Origin: Bacillota bacterium
GTDB taxonomy: Bacteria; Bacillota; Clostridia; Oscillospirales; Ruminococcaceae
Length of the DNA stretch: 12,342 bases
Direction of reading: 5' to 3'
NCBI GenBank assembly: GCA_023431215.1
Contig: JAEYXR010000087.1
Span: 1-12,342 of the forward strand
The first letter of the stretch is position 1, and every line of letters begins with the position of its first letter. Under the pieces are notes generated by a model, which ran no database searches, was not told where the DNA came from, and saw only the letters and a program-made list of their open reading frames with translations. Both the position numbers and the translations under genes were made by a program. Of the stretch, positions 5,936 to 12,342 are shown piece after piece.

Positions 5936-6940
5936 CTAGGACAAATTTTCCTGCAACAGCGCAATAAAATTCTCAAAGGTATCGGTGCCGTTTTCTATTG
6001 CTTTCATTGCTGTACGGCGGATGATGTCTTTGTCTGTTTCCAAAGTAATATACTCTGCAGGAGACTTGCCATCCACACGGGCAAGAAACAGAAATGCCAA
6101 TGTACGCACCGTATCAGACTCCATCTTGGTTTTCTCCAAAAAGGTCAGGCGCTCAAAGTAAATATGAAGCATATAGCGAAGCATCTCTAGGTAGACATTG
6201 CCATACTGCTTGTTTTTTACGGTTTTAAGCAAAAAGTGATTGGCAAAAAACGCAAGATCAAAACAAGGATGACCGTAATAAGCCACTTCCAAATCAAGCA
6301 CGCACACTCCGCGACCGTCTACTAAAATATTTTTGGGGCTGTAATCGCCGTGTATCAGTGCCAAATGATTCTCCATCAACATACTGGTAATTTCTCTGGA
6401 GGCATCCTCAAGCCGAGGATACTTAGCCGCCACCCACTGGATATAGGGGCTGATGCGCAGGCTGTAAAAAAAGCTGCCATCACCAAACGTTTCGGCAACA
6501 CTTTTATCACCGGCAGTTCCGTTATGAATTGCTGCAATGGCCTCAATGGCTTCTTTTGCAACCTCATAGTCAAAAAGACCCTCCAGCAGGTTGGTTTTCC
6601 ACATGGGGCAGTTTTCGGGCGCTGCCTCTCGGATAAGAATATAATTCTCCTTATCATAACTGATGGGTGCAGGGGTGGCACTTGGCACCAGCCGTGCATA
6701 GATATCCAGCGCATTTTTTTCTATAATCATTCGGCTTTGGTCACATTCCCAGTTGTCTGCAACCTTAAGCTTGGCCAGTGCCTGCTTTACAATAATGGGA
6801 CGTTTGCCGTCAGATACCAGCGCCACCGTTGCCGATACACCGCCGGTAAAATAACGTACATATAAATCCCGGGTGTTACAAAACACACCTTTGTCCGCAA
6901 GGTAGCCGAGCAGCTCTTCCCTGATGGAAATATCTGTCAT
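5936..6940 (-). CDS. APH-fold small-molecule phosphotransferase (methylthioribose-kinase/fructosamine-kinase-like)
   Basis: The protein has 334 residues. The start at 6940 follows a GAGGGAG ribosome site; a longer reading from 7024 adds a hydrophobic, unsupported 28-residue leader. The protein kinase-like aminoglycoside phosphotransferase fold is clear: a nucleotide loop near TGGVSAT (32-38), a lysine in IIVKQA (Lys52), the catalytic HGDYSPKN motif (197-204, Asp199 as base, Asn204) and the metal-binding LDLEVAYYG (215-223, Asp216). Members phosphorylate hydroxyl groups of small molecules with ATP in the cytosol. Next on the same strand, after 206 bp, is the enolase paralogue and then an RraA-like aldolase, which suggests that the kinase makes the phosphorylated substrate for the enolase-type enzyme. 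Antibiotic resistance is unlikely from this context. It is divergent from a PucR-type regulator, its probable controller. I see no convincing terminator after it, so readthrough into the enolase gene is possible. Confidence 0.85.
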   Translation of the reverse strand: MTDISIREELLGYLADKGVFCNTRDLYVRYFTGGVSATVALVSDGKRPIIVKQALAKLKVADNWECDQSRMIIEKNALDIYARLVPSATPAPISYDKENYILIREAAPENCPMWKTNLLEGLFDYEVAKEAIEAIAAIHNGTAGDKSVAETFGDGSFFYSLRISPYIQWVAAKYPRLEDASREITSMLMENHLALIHGDYSPKNILVDGRGVCVLDLEVAYYGHPCFDLAFFANHFLLKTVKNKQYGNVYLEMLRYMLHIYFERLTFLEKTKMESDTVRTLAFLFLARVDGKSPAEYITLETDKDIIRRTAMKAIENGTDTFENFIALLQENLS

Positions 6941-7053
6941 GGTACTCCCTCTTTTTCTTTTAATGCTTCCATAATACCTGTTCTTAACACAAAAAGAAAT
7001 TACCAAACAGCAGGCAAGTTGCAATATTTTTTATGTTTTTATCATTTAAATAA

Positions 7054-7067
7054 TGCACTTTGCACTT
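7054..7067 (+). repeat. Tandem direct repeat TGCACTT in the kinase/PucR divergent region
   Basis: TGCACTT occurs twice head to tail (7054-7060 and 7061-7067) between the divergent kinase and PucR-type genes. The position suits an operator, but a two-copy 7-mer in AT-rich DNA can arise by chance. Confidence 0.25.
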
Positions 7068-7084
7068 TTTTGCTAATAAAATAC

Positions 7085-7113
7085 TTTACTTTATTGGTTA
7101 CTTCCTTTACAAT
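7085..7113 (+). promoter_or_regulatory. Sigma-A-type promoter of the PucR-type regulator gene
   Basis: TTTACT (7085-7090) and TACAAT (7108-7113) are separated by 17 bases, matching four and five of six consensus positions. Transcription would begin near 7120, about 30 bases before the ATG at 7150. The spacer contains TTGGTTA (7094-7100), which matches the core of the Bacillus subtilis PucR box (consensus from memory) but not its flanks. This could be an autoregulatory site. Confidence 0.5.
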
Positions 7114-7149
7114 AAGCCTTATCATAGTATTGGGCTGCGAGGTGGTACA

Positions 7150-8307
7150 ATGGCTTTAAAGGACTTTACACTGCAAAAAACAATAGATGGCTATGCCAAT
7201 TTATTTGAGGCAGCTATTCTTATCGCGGATAACCGGCAAAATATTCTGTTTTTTTCCAAAGGCTGTGAGGATTCCCCCAATCTGTCCAGAAAAAACACGC
7301 CCTTATATCAAAACGGGCATCCTGTTGGTACATTGATGGTAGCCACCGCTGGGCAGGAACAGCTGGAGCAGATTTCTCAGGCTGTCGCCATGGCTCTGGA
7401 TGCTGTTCTTTCCTCTGCCTACGCCAACGAAACCTCATCTCCTGCCACCATGGAGTATGAAAGCTGGCTTATTGAAGCCCTTGCAGAAGAAAGACGCAGC
7501 CCCGAGGATATTTTAGCCGTCATTCGCCGGGCAGAACTGGACGAATCTATGCTTCGTACCACCATCTGCATTCAACTGGATTTTAAAATAAATCACTATT
7601 TTAACATCAATCTTAACTTGGGCTATGTATCACTCATTGAGAATTTGCGCACGGAGATTTTAGAGCGGCTGCGCAACAATAAATACTTTAACACCCAGGA
7701 TATTATGGGATACTACGGCAGTGACCAGCTTCTTATCTCAAAGGCTTTTCACCAAGGCGCCAACAGTTCTCGAATATACCTTGCCCTGGATAAAATCTGC
7801 CATGAGCTGGAGCAAGTGCTGTCTGCCTTTCAACTTTTGGAGGTACGGCTTGCCTATGGCAATTTGTACGAGGGGTTATTAAGCTTTGGAAAAAGCCGTA
7901 CAGAGGCTATGGAAATACTGGCTTTGGGACAGCAGCAAAACCCTGATTTGCATTTTTACAGCATTGGCAGCGTTTTGCCAGATACCATTTGCCGTTTTTT
8001 ACAACCCCAAATAGTCAGTAAGATTTTGCTGCCTACTCTGGAGCGTCTAACCGATGATGAAGGTGGTTTTATGGTGGATTTGCTGCACTGCGGTGAAATT
8101 TTTACAGACATGTGTATGGACTATACTGCTGCCGCTGCCGCTGCCGGTATCCACCGCAATACTCTGAAGCTGAAAATAGAGCGCCTTAGCAATATGACCG
8201 GGCTTTATCCCACACGCAGCTTTACCGATGCGCTCATCATTAAGCTGATGGCAGTATACGCTCGGCAAAATAATTGGCCAAGCACCATGGGAAAGGACGT
8301 GACGTGA
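7150..8307 (+). CDS. PucR/CdaR-family transcriptional regulator
   Basis: The protein has 385 residues. The start at 7150 is chosen for the GAGGTG ribosome site 5 bases upstream; a TTG start at 7060 would add 30 hydrophobic residues and overlap the promoter. The N-terminal part (about 1-95) is a small-molecule sensing region resembling the CdaR-type recognition domain, with ILIADNRQNILFF and an amphipathic LEQISQAVAMALDAVL helix. A central GGDEF-like/CdaR domain spans about 100-300. The C-terminal PucR-type helix-turn-helix (HTH_30) contains AAAGIHRNTLKLKIERLSNMTGL, in which IHRNTL is the family hallmark. Relatives respond to sugar diacids (CdaR) or purine metabolites (PucR) and usually activate neighbouring catabolic genes. 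The likely targets are the divergent kinase-enolase-RraA set and the methyltransferase whose start overlaps its stop codon. The ligand is not predictable. Confidence 0.88.
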   Translation: MALKDFTLQKTIDGYANLFEAAILIADNRQNILFFSKGCEDSPNLSRKNTPLYQNGHPVGTLMVATAGQEQLEQISQAVAMALDAVLSSAYANETSSPATMEYESWLIEALAEERRSPEDILAVIRRAELDESMLRTTICIQLDFKINHYFNINLNLGYVSLIENLRTEILERLRNNKYFNTQDIMGYYGSDQLLISKAFHQGANSSRIYLALDKICHELEQVLSAFQLLEVRLAYGNLYEGLLSFGKSRTEAMEILALGQQQNPDLHFYSIGSVLPDTICRFLQPQIVSKILLPTLERLTDDEGGFMVDLLHCGEIFTDMCMDYTAAAAAAGIHRNTLKLKIERLSNMTGLYPTRSFTDALIIKLMAVYARQNNWPSTMGKDVT

Positions 8308-9338
8308 TGTCAGCTCCCCACATGACCCCAAGAGAACGCGTTTTTGCTGCCCTGGCACGCCGTAGCTTTGACCGTTATCCTGTACTTTGTCCTACTTCGG
8401 TTGCCAATATTGACAGCATGCGCCTTTCTGGCACCTGTTTTCCCAAAGCGCATACCGATGCACAGCAAATGGCAGATTTGGCGGCAGTCAGCCATACCAT
8501 ATTGGGCTTTGACTCGGTTATGCCCTACTTCTCGGTGCATTTGGAGGCGGCTGCCTTGGGCTGTGAGGTTTATTGGGGCGACGGCAGCGGAGGTATGCCC
8601 ATTGTGACAAAAAAAGCACTGCGCCATTGGCAGGATTTTGAGCTGCCAAAAAATCTGTTGGAAAAAGCACCCTGCAAGGCTCTTCTGCGGGCTATCCGAC
8701 TTTTGCGGCAGCGTCTTGGCCCGCAGGTTGTCATTATTGGCAAGGTGGTTGGCCCCTGGACATTGGCATACCACCTGTACGGTGTGGAGAATCTAATGCT
8801 TGATACCATACTGGAACCGGCAGGCACACGGCAGTTTATGGAGGCATTGCTGCCCGTATCTCTGGAGTTTGCCAGGGCACAATATGAAGCCGGCGCAGAT
8901 ATCATTACCTGGGCCGACCACACCACTGCCGACATCATCAGTGCCGGGTTATATGAAGAATTGATGTTCCCAATCCATAAAAAAGCGGCAGCCTGCCTGC
9001 AGGGTTACGGGCCCATGGTGCTTCATACCTGTGGAAATATTATGGACCGCCTGGACCTTATCTGCCAAACAGGCTTTTCTTTGTTTCATATTGATTCCCG
9101 CAATAACATCAAACAGGCAGTACAAACCGCCGGTGACCGAATCCTTCTCACGGGAGCCGTCAACAATCCCTCCACCTTGGTGGGCGGCAACCGGGCAGAT
9201 ATTTATGACGAAGTGTGCCGCAACATTGAAGCCGGTATTACACTGATTTCTCCCGAATGTGCGGTACCCTTTAAAGTAACAAATCAAAGCCTTCAGGAAC
9301 TTGCGGCGGCAGCCCATCGCCAAAGGCCTGTATTTTAG
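8307..9338 (+). CDS. UroD-fold methyltransferase, MtaA/CmuA-like (methylcobamide methyltransferase family)
   Basis: The protein has 343 residues. The ATG at 8307 shares its A with the TGA stop of the PucR-type gene (TGATG), and an AAAGGA site lies about 9 bases upstream, pointing to translational coupling. The N-terminus MTPRERVFAALAR...DRYPV is typical of the uroporphyrinogen decarboxylase superfamily. The zinc site of the MtaA/MtbA branch is present: His240-Thr-Cys242-Gly and Cys318 in ISPECAVP. True HemE lacks this HxC...C set and conserves an N-terminal arginine-rich motif not seen here. MtaA-type enzymes move a methyl group from a methylated corrinoid protein to a thiol such as coenzyme M; in bacteria many homologues transfer methyl groups to other acceptors such as tetrahydrofolate. 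No corrinoid protein or first methyltransferase lies in the window, so the methyl source and acceptor are unknown. Confidence 0.85.
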   Translation: MSAPHMTPRERVFAALARRSFDRYPVLCPTSVANIDSMRLSGTCFPKAHTDAQQMADLAAVSHTILGFDSVMPYFSVHLEAAALGCEVYWGDGSGGMPIVTKKALRHWQDFELPKNLLEKAPCKALLRAIRLLRQRLGPQVVIIGKVVGPWTLAYHLYGVENLMLDTILEPAGTRQFMEALLPVSLEFARAQYEAGADIITWADHTTADIISAGLYEELMFPIHKKAAACLQGYGPMVLHTCGNIMDRLDLICQTGFSLFHIDSRNNIKQAVQTAGDRILLTGAVNNPSTLVGGNRADIYDEVCRNIEAGITLISPECAVPFKVTNQSLQELAAAAHRQRPVF

Positions 9339-9353
9339 CACCCTTTTACAGAA

Positions 9354-9393
9354 AAAGAGCCTGCAAACGGAACATTCCGCCTGCAGGCTCTTT
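9354..9393. terminator. Strong bidirectional terminator between methyltransferase gene and dapL
   Basis: AAAGAGCCTGCA (9354-9365) pairs perfectly with TGCAGGCTCTTT (9382-9393). An inner CGGA/TCCG stem (9368-9371 with 9376-9379) caps it with a 4-base loop. On the plus strand it is followed by T-rich sequence including T7 at about 9404-9410. On the minus strand the descending arm ends in a TTTTT run. It lies 15 bases after the methyltransferase stop and 8 bases after the dapL stop, so it serves both convergent genes. Confidence 0.92.
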
Positions 9394-9400
9394 GTTTATA

Positions 9401-10591
9401 CTATTTTTTTAATGCCAGCACAGATCTTTTTAAGCGTTGTGCTGCTTTTTCGGTAGCGGTGGCTTCTCCAAAGGCCGTAATGCGAAAGAACCCTTGTCCC
9501 TGTGCGCCAAACCCAACACCGGGAGTACCCACAACGCCTGCGCTTCCCAAAAGATAGTCAAAAAACGCCCAGCTGTCCATTCCCGGACATTGCAACCACA
9601 GATAAGGGCTGTTTTTGCCGCCACAAAACCAAAGCCCCGCTTCCTCCAGCGCCTTGGCCAGCACACAGGCATTGTGGCGGTAATAATTCAAGCTTTTTTG
9701 AATTGCCGCCTGTCCTTCTGGGGTAAAAACCGCCTGTGCACCCCGCTGCACTATGTAGGAAACACCGTTCATCTTGGTTGTCTGACGCCGCAACCACATG
9801 TTGCGAAGGCTCATACCACCGCGGATTAAGTCCCTTGGCACCACGGTATAGCCACAGCGTGTTCCGGTAAAGCCCGCTGTTTTGGAAAAAGAGCAGAACT
9901 CAATGGCACAGGTTTTTGCTCCATCAATTTCAAAAATACTGCGGGGAATGTCCTCCTCCACAATAAAGCACTCATATGCTGCATCAAAGAGGATAATTGC
10001 TTCTTGTTCGTTAGCATACTCTACCCATTGTTTCAACTGATGGTAATTATAAGCCGCACCGGTGGGATTGTTGGGGCTGCAAAGATAGATAATATCAGCC
10101 TTTGTATCCTCCCGGGGAAGGGGTAAAAATCCATTTTCACGGTTTGCGGCAGCATACAAAATACGCCGACCTGCCATAAGGTTGGTATCCACATACACCG
10201 GATACACAGGGTCGGGTACCAGCACTGTGTTTTCCTGACTAAACAGGTCAAGGATATTGCCAAGGTCACTTTTGGCACCGTCCGAAATAAAGATTTCATC
10301 TTCTTCCAGGCTTACATTACGGCACGCATAATATTCTGCCAATGCGCGGCGCAAAAAGTCATATCCCTGTTCGGGGCCATAGCCATGAAAGGACTTTTGC
10401 ACAGCCATTTCATCTACTGCATCGTGCATGGCCTGAATAACCGGAGCTGCCAAAGGCAGAGTAACATCCCCTATCCCCAAACGTATTACCTCCATATTGG
10501 GGTTTAGCTGCTGAAAGGCCGCAACTCTCTTGGCTATGGAGGAAAATAAATAGCTCTCTCCCAGGGAGGAGTAATGTTGATTGATTTGCAT
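9401..10591 (-). CDS. dapL: LL-diaminopimelate aminotransferase
   Basis: The protein has 396 residues, typical for DapL. The start at 10591 gives the family opening MQINQHYSSLGESYLF and has an AGGTGA ribosome site about 4 bases upstream; a longer reading from 10654 would run into dapF. DapL is a PLP-dependent class I/II aminotransferase that converts tetrahydrodipicolinate with glutamate directly to LL-diaminopimelate, bypassing acylated intermediates of lysine and cell wall synthesis. Visible features are SDGAKSD (103-109), SPNNPTG (172-178), Asp203 in FDAAYE (pyridine nitrogen contact), and SFSKTAGFTGTRCG, in which Lys237 carries PLP. It follows dapF by 19 bp, so the two successive enzymes of the pathway are co-transcribed. 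Confidence 0.96.
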   Translation of the reverse strand: MQINQHYSSLGESYLFSSIAKRVAAFQQLNPNMEVIRLGIGDVTLPLAAPVIQAMHDAVDEMAVQKSFHGYGPEQGYDFLRRALAEYYACRNVSLEEDEIFISDGAKSDLGNILDLFSQENTVLVPDPVYPVYVDTNLMAGRRILYAAANRENGFLPLPREDTKADIIYLCSPNNPTGAAYNYHQLKQWVEYANEQEAIILFDAAYECFIVEEDIPRSIFEIDGAKTCAIEFCSFSKTAGFTGTRCGYTVVPRDLIRGGMSLRNMWLRRQTTKMNGVSYIVQRGAQAVFTPEGQAAIQKSLNYYRHNACVLAKALEEAGLWFCGGKNSPYLWLQCPGMDSWAFFDYLLGSAGVVGTPGVGFGAQGQGFFRITAFGEATATEKAAQRLKRSVLALKK

Positions 10592-10610
10592 AAGTTCACC
10601 TGTCCTTACT

Positions 10611-11444
10611 TTATCCTGCAACCTCAACGGTTCCGGTAAAGGCCACCACAGCATCGCCGGTCATCAAAACGGTTTCTTTGGTGCGGCAGATGCTCAAAAC
10701 GCCGCCGGGCAGTTCCACCTCAATTTCTTCATCATAAAAACAGATGCCGTTTTCTATACTGGCGGCAACGCTGGCGCAAGCACCTGTGCCGCAGGCAAGG
10801 GTCTCTCCGCTGCCCCGCTCCCAAACACGCATTTTCAAGTGATTGCTATCTATTATCTGAATAAACTCTGTGTTCACTCCTTCAGGAAAAATGCGGTGAT
10901 GCTCAAAGACCCTTCCTCGTTTCATGACATCAAAACGGGCAACATCGTCCACATAAACCACACAATGGGGATTTCCCATAGAAACACAGGTGATTTGCTC
11001 CTGACGGCCGCCAATCTCAACTTTTTGGTTAATCACAGGTTGTAAAAAGCCCTCTACCGGTATCATTGCAGGTTCAAACACCGGAGCGCCCATGTCCACG
11101 GTCAGCAGACCCGGTGCGCGTCGCCATATGGTTTTAATGCCTGCCAAAGTTTCTATTCTTGCACAATCTCCCTGCACCATTTCATGTAAAAACAGATATT
11201 CCGCAACACACCGCACACCGTTCCCGCACATTTTTCCTTCGCTTCCGTCCAGGTTAAACATCCGCATCCTGGCGTCTGCCACACCCGACGGACAGATGAG
11301 AATAAGCCCGTCTGAGCCAATACCATTATGTCTTTCGGAAAGGCTGATGGCCAGCTGCTCCGGGTTTTCTACCGTTTGGATAAAACAATCCATATAAATA
11401 TAATCATTGCCACAGCCGTGCATTTTGGTAAATGTAAGCTTCAT
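10611..11444 (-). CDS. dapF: Diaminopimelate epimerase
   Basis: The protein has 277 residues, normal length. The start at 11444 has an AAGGGGGG ribosome site 4 bases upstream and the family opening MKLTFTKMHGCGNDY; a longer reading from 11546 would overlap the upstream regulator gene. DapF is a PLP-independent racemase-type enzyme that converts LL- to meso-diaminopimelate using two cysteines. Both are present: Cys73 in MCGNGVRC and Cys218 in LACGTGAC. RHNGIGSDGLILI (38-50), SMGNPHCV (155-162) and ERGSGET (209-215) complete the signature. It lies between the ANTAR regulator and dapL with 19-bp gaps on each side. It acts directly on the product of DapL. Confidence 0.96.
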   Translation of the reverse strand: MKLTFTKMHGCGNDYIYMDCFIQTVENPEQLAISLSERHNGIGSDGLILICPSGVADARMRMFNLDGSEGKMCGNGVRCVAEYLFLHEMVQGDCARIETLAGIKTIWRRAPGLLTVDMGAPVFEPAMIPVEGFLQPVINQKVEIGGRQEQITCVSMGNPHCVVYVDDVARFDVMKRGRVFEHHRIFPEGVNTEFIQIIDSNHLKMRVWERGSGETLACGTGACASVAASIENGICFYDEEIEVELPGGVLSICRTKETVLMTGDAVVAFTGTVEVAG

Positions 11445-11463
11445 TTTGCCCCCCTTGCACCGG

Positions 11464-12039
11464 TCAGCAGCCACCTTCAAAGGTTTGTAAAATATCTTCT
11501 GCGATTCGGCGGCGGCTTTGCCGGGTATCCATAGCCTGACGTTCAATATATTTATGCGCCTCGGGCTCGGTCATCTGCCGGTATTGAATCAGCGCACATT
11601 TTGCCCTATCTACCAGCCTGATCTCCTCAATTTTAGACTGCAAAAGGCTGTTTTGTTTTTGTAGCCCGGCCATGCGCCTGTGCACTGCCAAAGCAAGCTT
11701 TAACGCACCGTATAGCAGTGTACGGTTTAGGGGCTTTGCCACAACAAATACACCGGCATCTTCTACCCGGGCTGCAGCTTCGTCCGCCATTTCAGCCTTT
11801 ACCAGTACCACTACACCTGCGCCGGTGGCTTCGGCTGCAAATACCGCCAGCTCCAAACCAAATTCGTCGGTAAGGGGTGTATTGATTAAAACCAGATCAA
11901 AATCCTTCCCTGTCAGGCTTCGCCGCGCCTCGGCACCGCTGGTGAGTATTGCCGCGGGGGCCACCTGCATGCCATTTAAAACCTGTGTCAACATATCTCT
12001 GCCCTTATCGCCTCCGGCGATAATCAGCGCTCTTGCCAA
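11464..12039 (-). CDS. nitR: ANTAR-domain antiterminator with degenerate receiver domain (NitR-like)
   Basis: The protein has 191 residues, starting at a TTG (12039) with a strong GGGGGGAG site 5 bases upstream; no in-frame ATG is available nearby. Residues 1 to about 120 have a response-regulator fold. The phosphoacceptor position is Asn53 (LINTPL instead of the usual L[IL]DxxxP), and the acidic pair after strand 1 is reduced to a single Asp11, although Lys102 (AKPL) remains. A coiled-coil-like linker (about 124-138) leads to the ANTAR RNA-binding domain (about 138-188; EIRLVDRAKCALIQ and MTEPEAHKYI). ANTAR proteins bind paired hairpins in leader RNA and prevent termination. In clostridia a NitR protein of this type is encoded just after glnA, as here (48-bp gap). 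The symbol is given by synteny and domain content. Its RNA target, probably the glnA leader, is outside the window. Confidence 0.85.
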   Translation of the reverse strand: MARALIIAGGDKGRDMLTQVLNGMQVAPAAILTSGAEARRSLTGKDFDLVLINTPLTDEFGLELAVFAAEATGAGVVVLVKAEMADEAAARVEDAGVFVVAKPLNRTLLYGALKLALAVHRRMAGLQKQNSLLQSKIEEIRLVDRAKCALIQYRQMTEPEAHKYIERQAMDTRQSRRRIAEDILQTFEGGC

Positions 12040-12087
12040 GGATGCTCCCCCCTTTGTCAGTTTCGGCTTTACGCCCTAAGACTCTGC

Positions 12088-12342
12088 TTACAGCAAACCG
12101 AAATATGTCTCTGTGAGGTAGCGCTCCTTGTCGGAAGCCTCCATATAGGCTTTATATTCTTTTTCTTTGTAGCCAAGATATTTTCCAGCTGTTTCGCTTC
12201 CCAAAACCTCTTGCACAAGCTCCGAAGACTTGGCAAGCTCCAGTGCGGCACCAAGATCAGCAGGCAGCGCGGCAGGGGAGCAGTCAATACCCGCTTTGCT
12301 TTCTGCCATGGGCTCCAGTTTTTGCTGTATTCCCCTTAGCCC
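12088..12342 (-). CDS. glnA: Glutamine synthetase, C-terminal fragment
   Basis: The last 84 residues are present and the frame stays open to the right edge of the window. The sequence GLRGIQQKLEP...LPADLGAALELAKSS...VLG...KYLGYKEKEYKAY...E...Y matches the helical C-terminus of type I glutamine synthetase (pattern LPxxLxxALxxL...LGxxxxxxYxxxKxxEWxxY). No catalytic motif falls within this part, so the call rests on this tail pattern and on the ANTAR regulator that follows it. The enzyme makes glutamine from glutamate and ammonia. An internal ATG at 12309 is not the true start. Confidence 0.75.
   Translation of the reverse strand, partial: GLRGIQQKLEPMAESKAGIDCSPAALPADLGAALELAKSSELVQEVLGSETAGKYLGYKEKEYKAYMEASDKERYLTETYFGLL

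Noticed and set aside
6941..7024. Upstream start adding 28 residues to the kinase
   Set aside because: The extension is hydrophobic and lacks a ribosome site, while GAGGGAG precedes the ATG at 6940.
7056..7072. Second sigma-54 promoter (TTGCAC followed by TTTTTTGC) before the PucR-type gene
   Set aside because: The GC element comes one base too early and the invariant GG is TG; sigma-54 promoters do not tolerate changed GG-GC spacing.
7060..7149. TTG start adding 30 residues to the PucR-type regulator
   Set aside because: It overlaps the TTTACT/TACAAT promoter and has no ribosome site; GAGGTG precedes the ATG at 7150.
8307..9338. Uroporphyrinogen decarboxylase (HemE) assignment
   Set aside because: The HxC...C zinc set and lack of the HemE N-terminal signature place it with MtaA/CmuA-like methyltransferases, and there are no haem genes nearby.

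Overview
The window looks like chromosome of an anaerobic Firmicute, most likely class Clostridia. Reasons: strong AGGAGG-type ribosome binding sites, a DapL-type (LL-diaminopimelate aminotransferase) lysine route, and a glutamine synthetase gene followed directly by an ANTAR-domain regulator, an arrangement known from clostridia (glnA-nitR). Base composition is mid-range and fairly even, with AT-rich intergenic regions. I cannot name a genus. Nothing looks like a phage, insertion sequence, CRISPR array, tRNA or rRNA gene.

Left region (1-3612): a tripartite tricarboxylate transporter binding lipoprotein (tctC-like, running off the left edge) and an HpcH/HpaI-family aldolase lie on the minus strand. 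A PrpR-type sigma-54 activator is transcribed divergently. The 432-bp gap between them holds a near-perfect -24/-12 promoter facing the aldolase, four copies of a 12-bp motif CATTTYGTTGCA (three of them exactly 125 bp apart), and a sigma-A-type promoter for the activator whose -35 box lies inside one motif copy. This reads as a complete self-contained switch: activator, its probable enhancer sites, its target promoter, and likely autoregulation.

Middle region (3603-9393): a minus-strand set of APH-fold small-molecule kinase, enolase paralogue and RraA-type aldolase/decarboxylase. The enolase paralogue keeps the metal ligands and the general acid/base residues but has changed two other active-site positions (His to Ala, Glu to Asp). 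Order and chemistry suggest a catabolic sequence in which a hydroxy acid is phosphorylated, dehydrated to an enol phosphate/2-oxo acid and then cleaved; this is inference. Divergent from the kinase is a PucR/CdaR-type regulator whose stop codon overlaps the start of a UroD-fold, MtaA/CmuA-like cobamide methyltransferase. Together with the transporter and first aldolase, this may be one accessory locus for an unidentified organic acid.

Right region (9354-12342): a housekeeping-type minus-strand cluster, glnA (3' end only), a nitR-like ANTAR regulator with a degenerate receiver domain, dapF and dapL, with gaps of 48, 19 and 19 bp. A strong bidirectional terminator separates it from the accessory locus.
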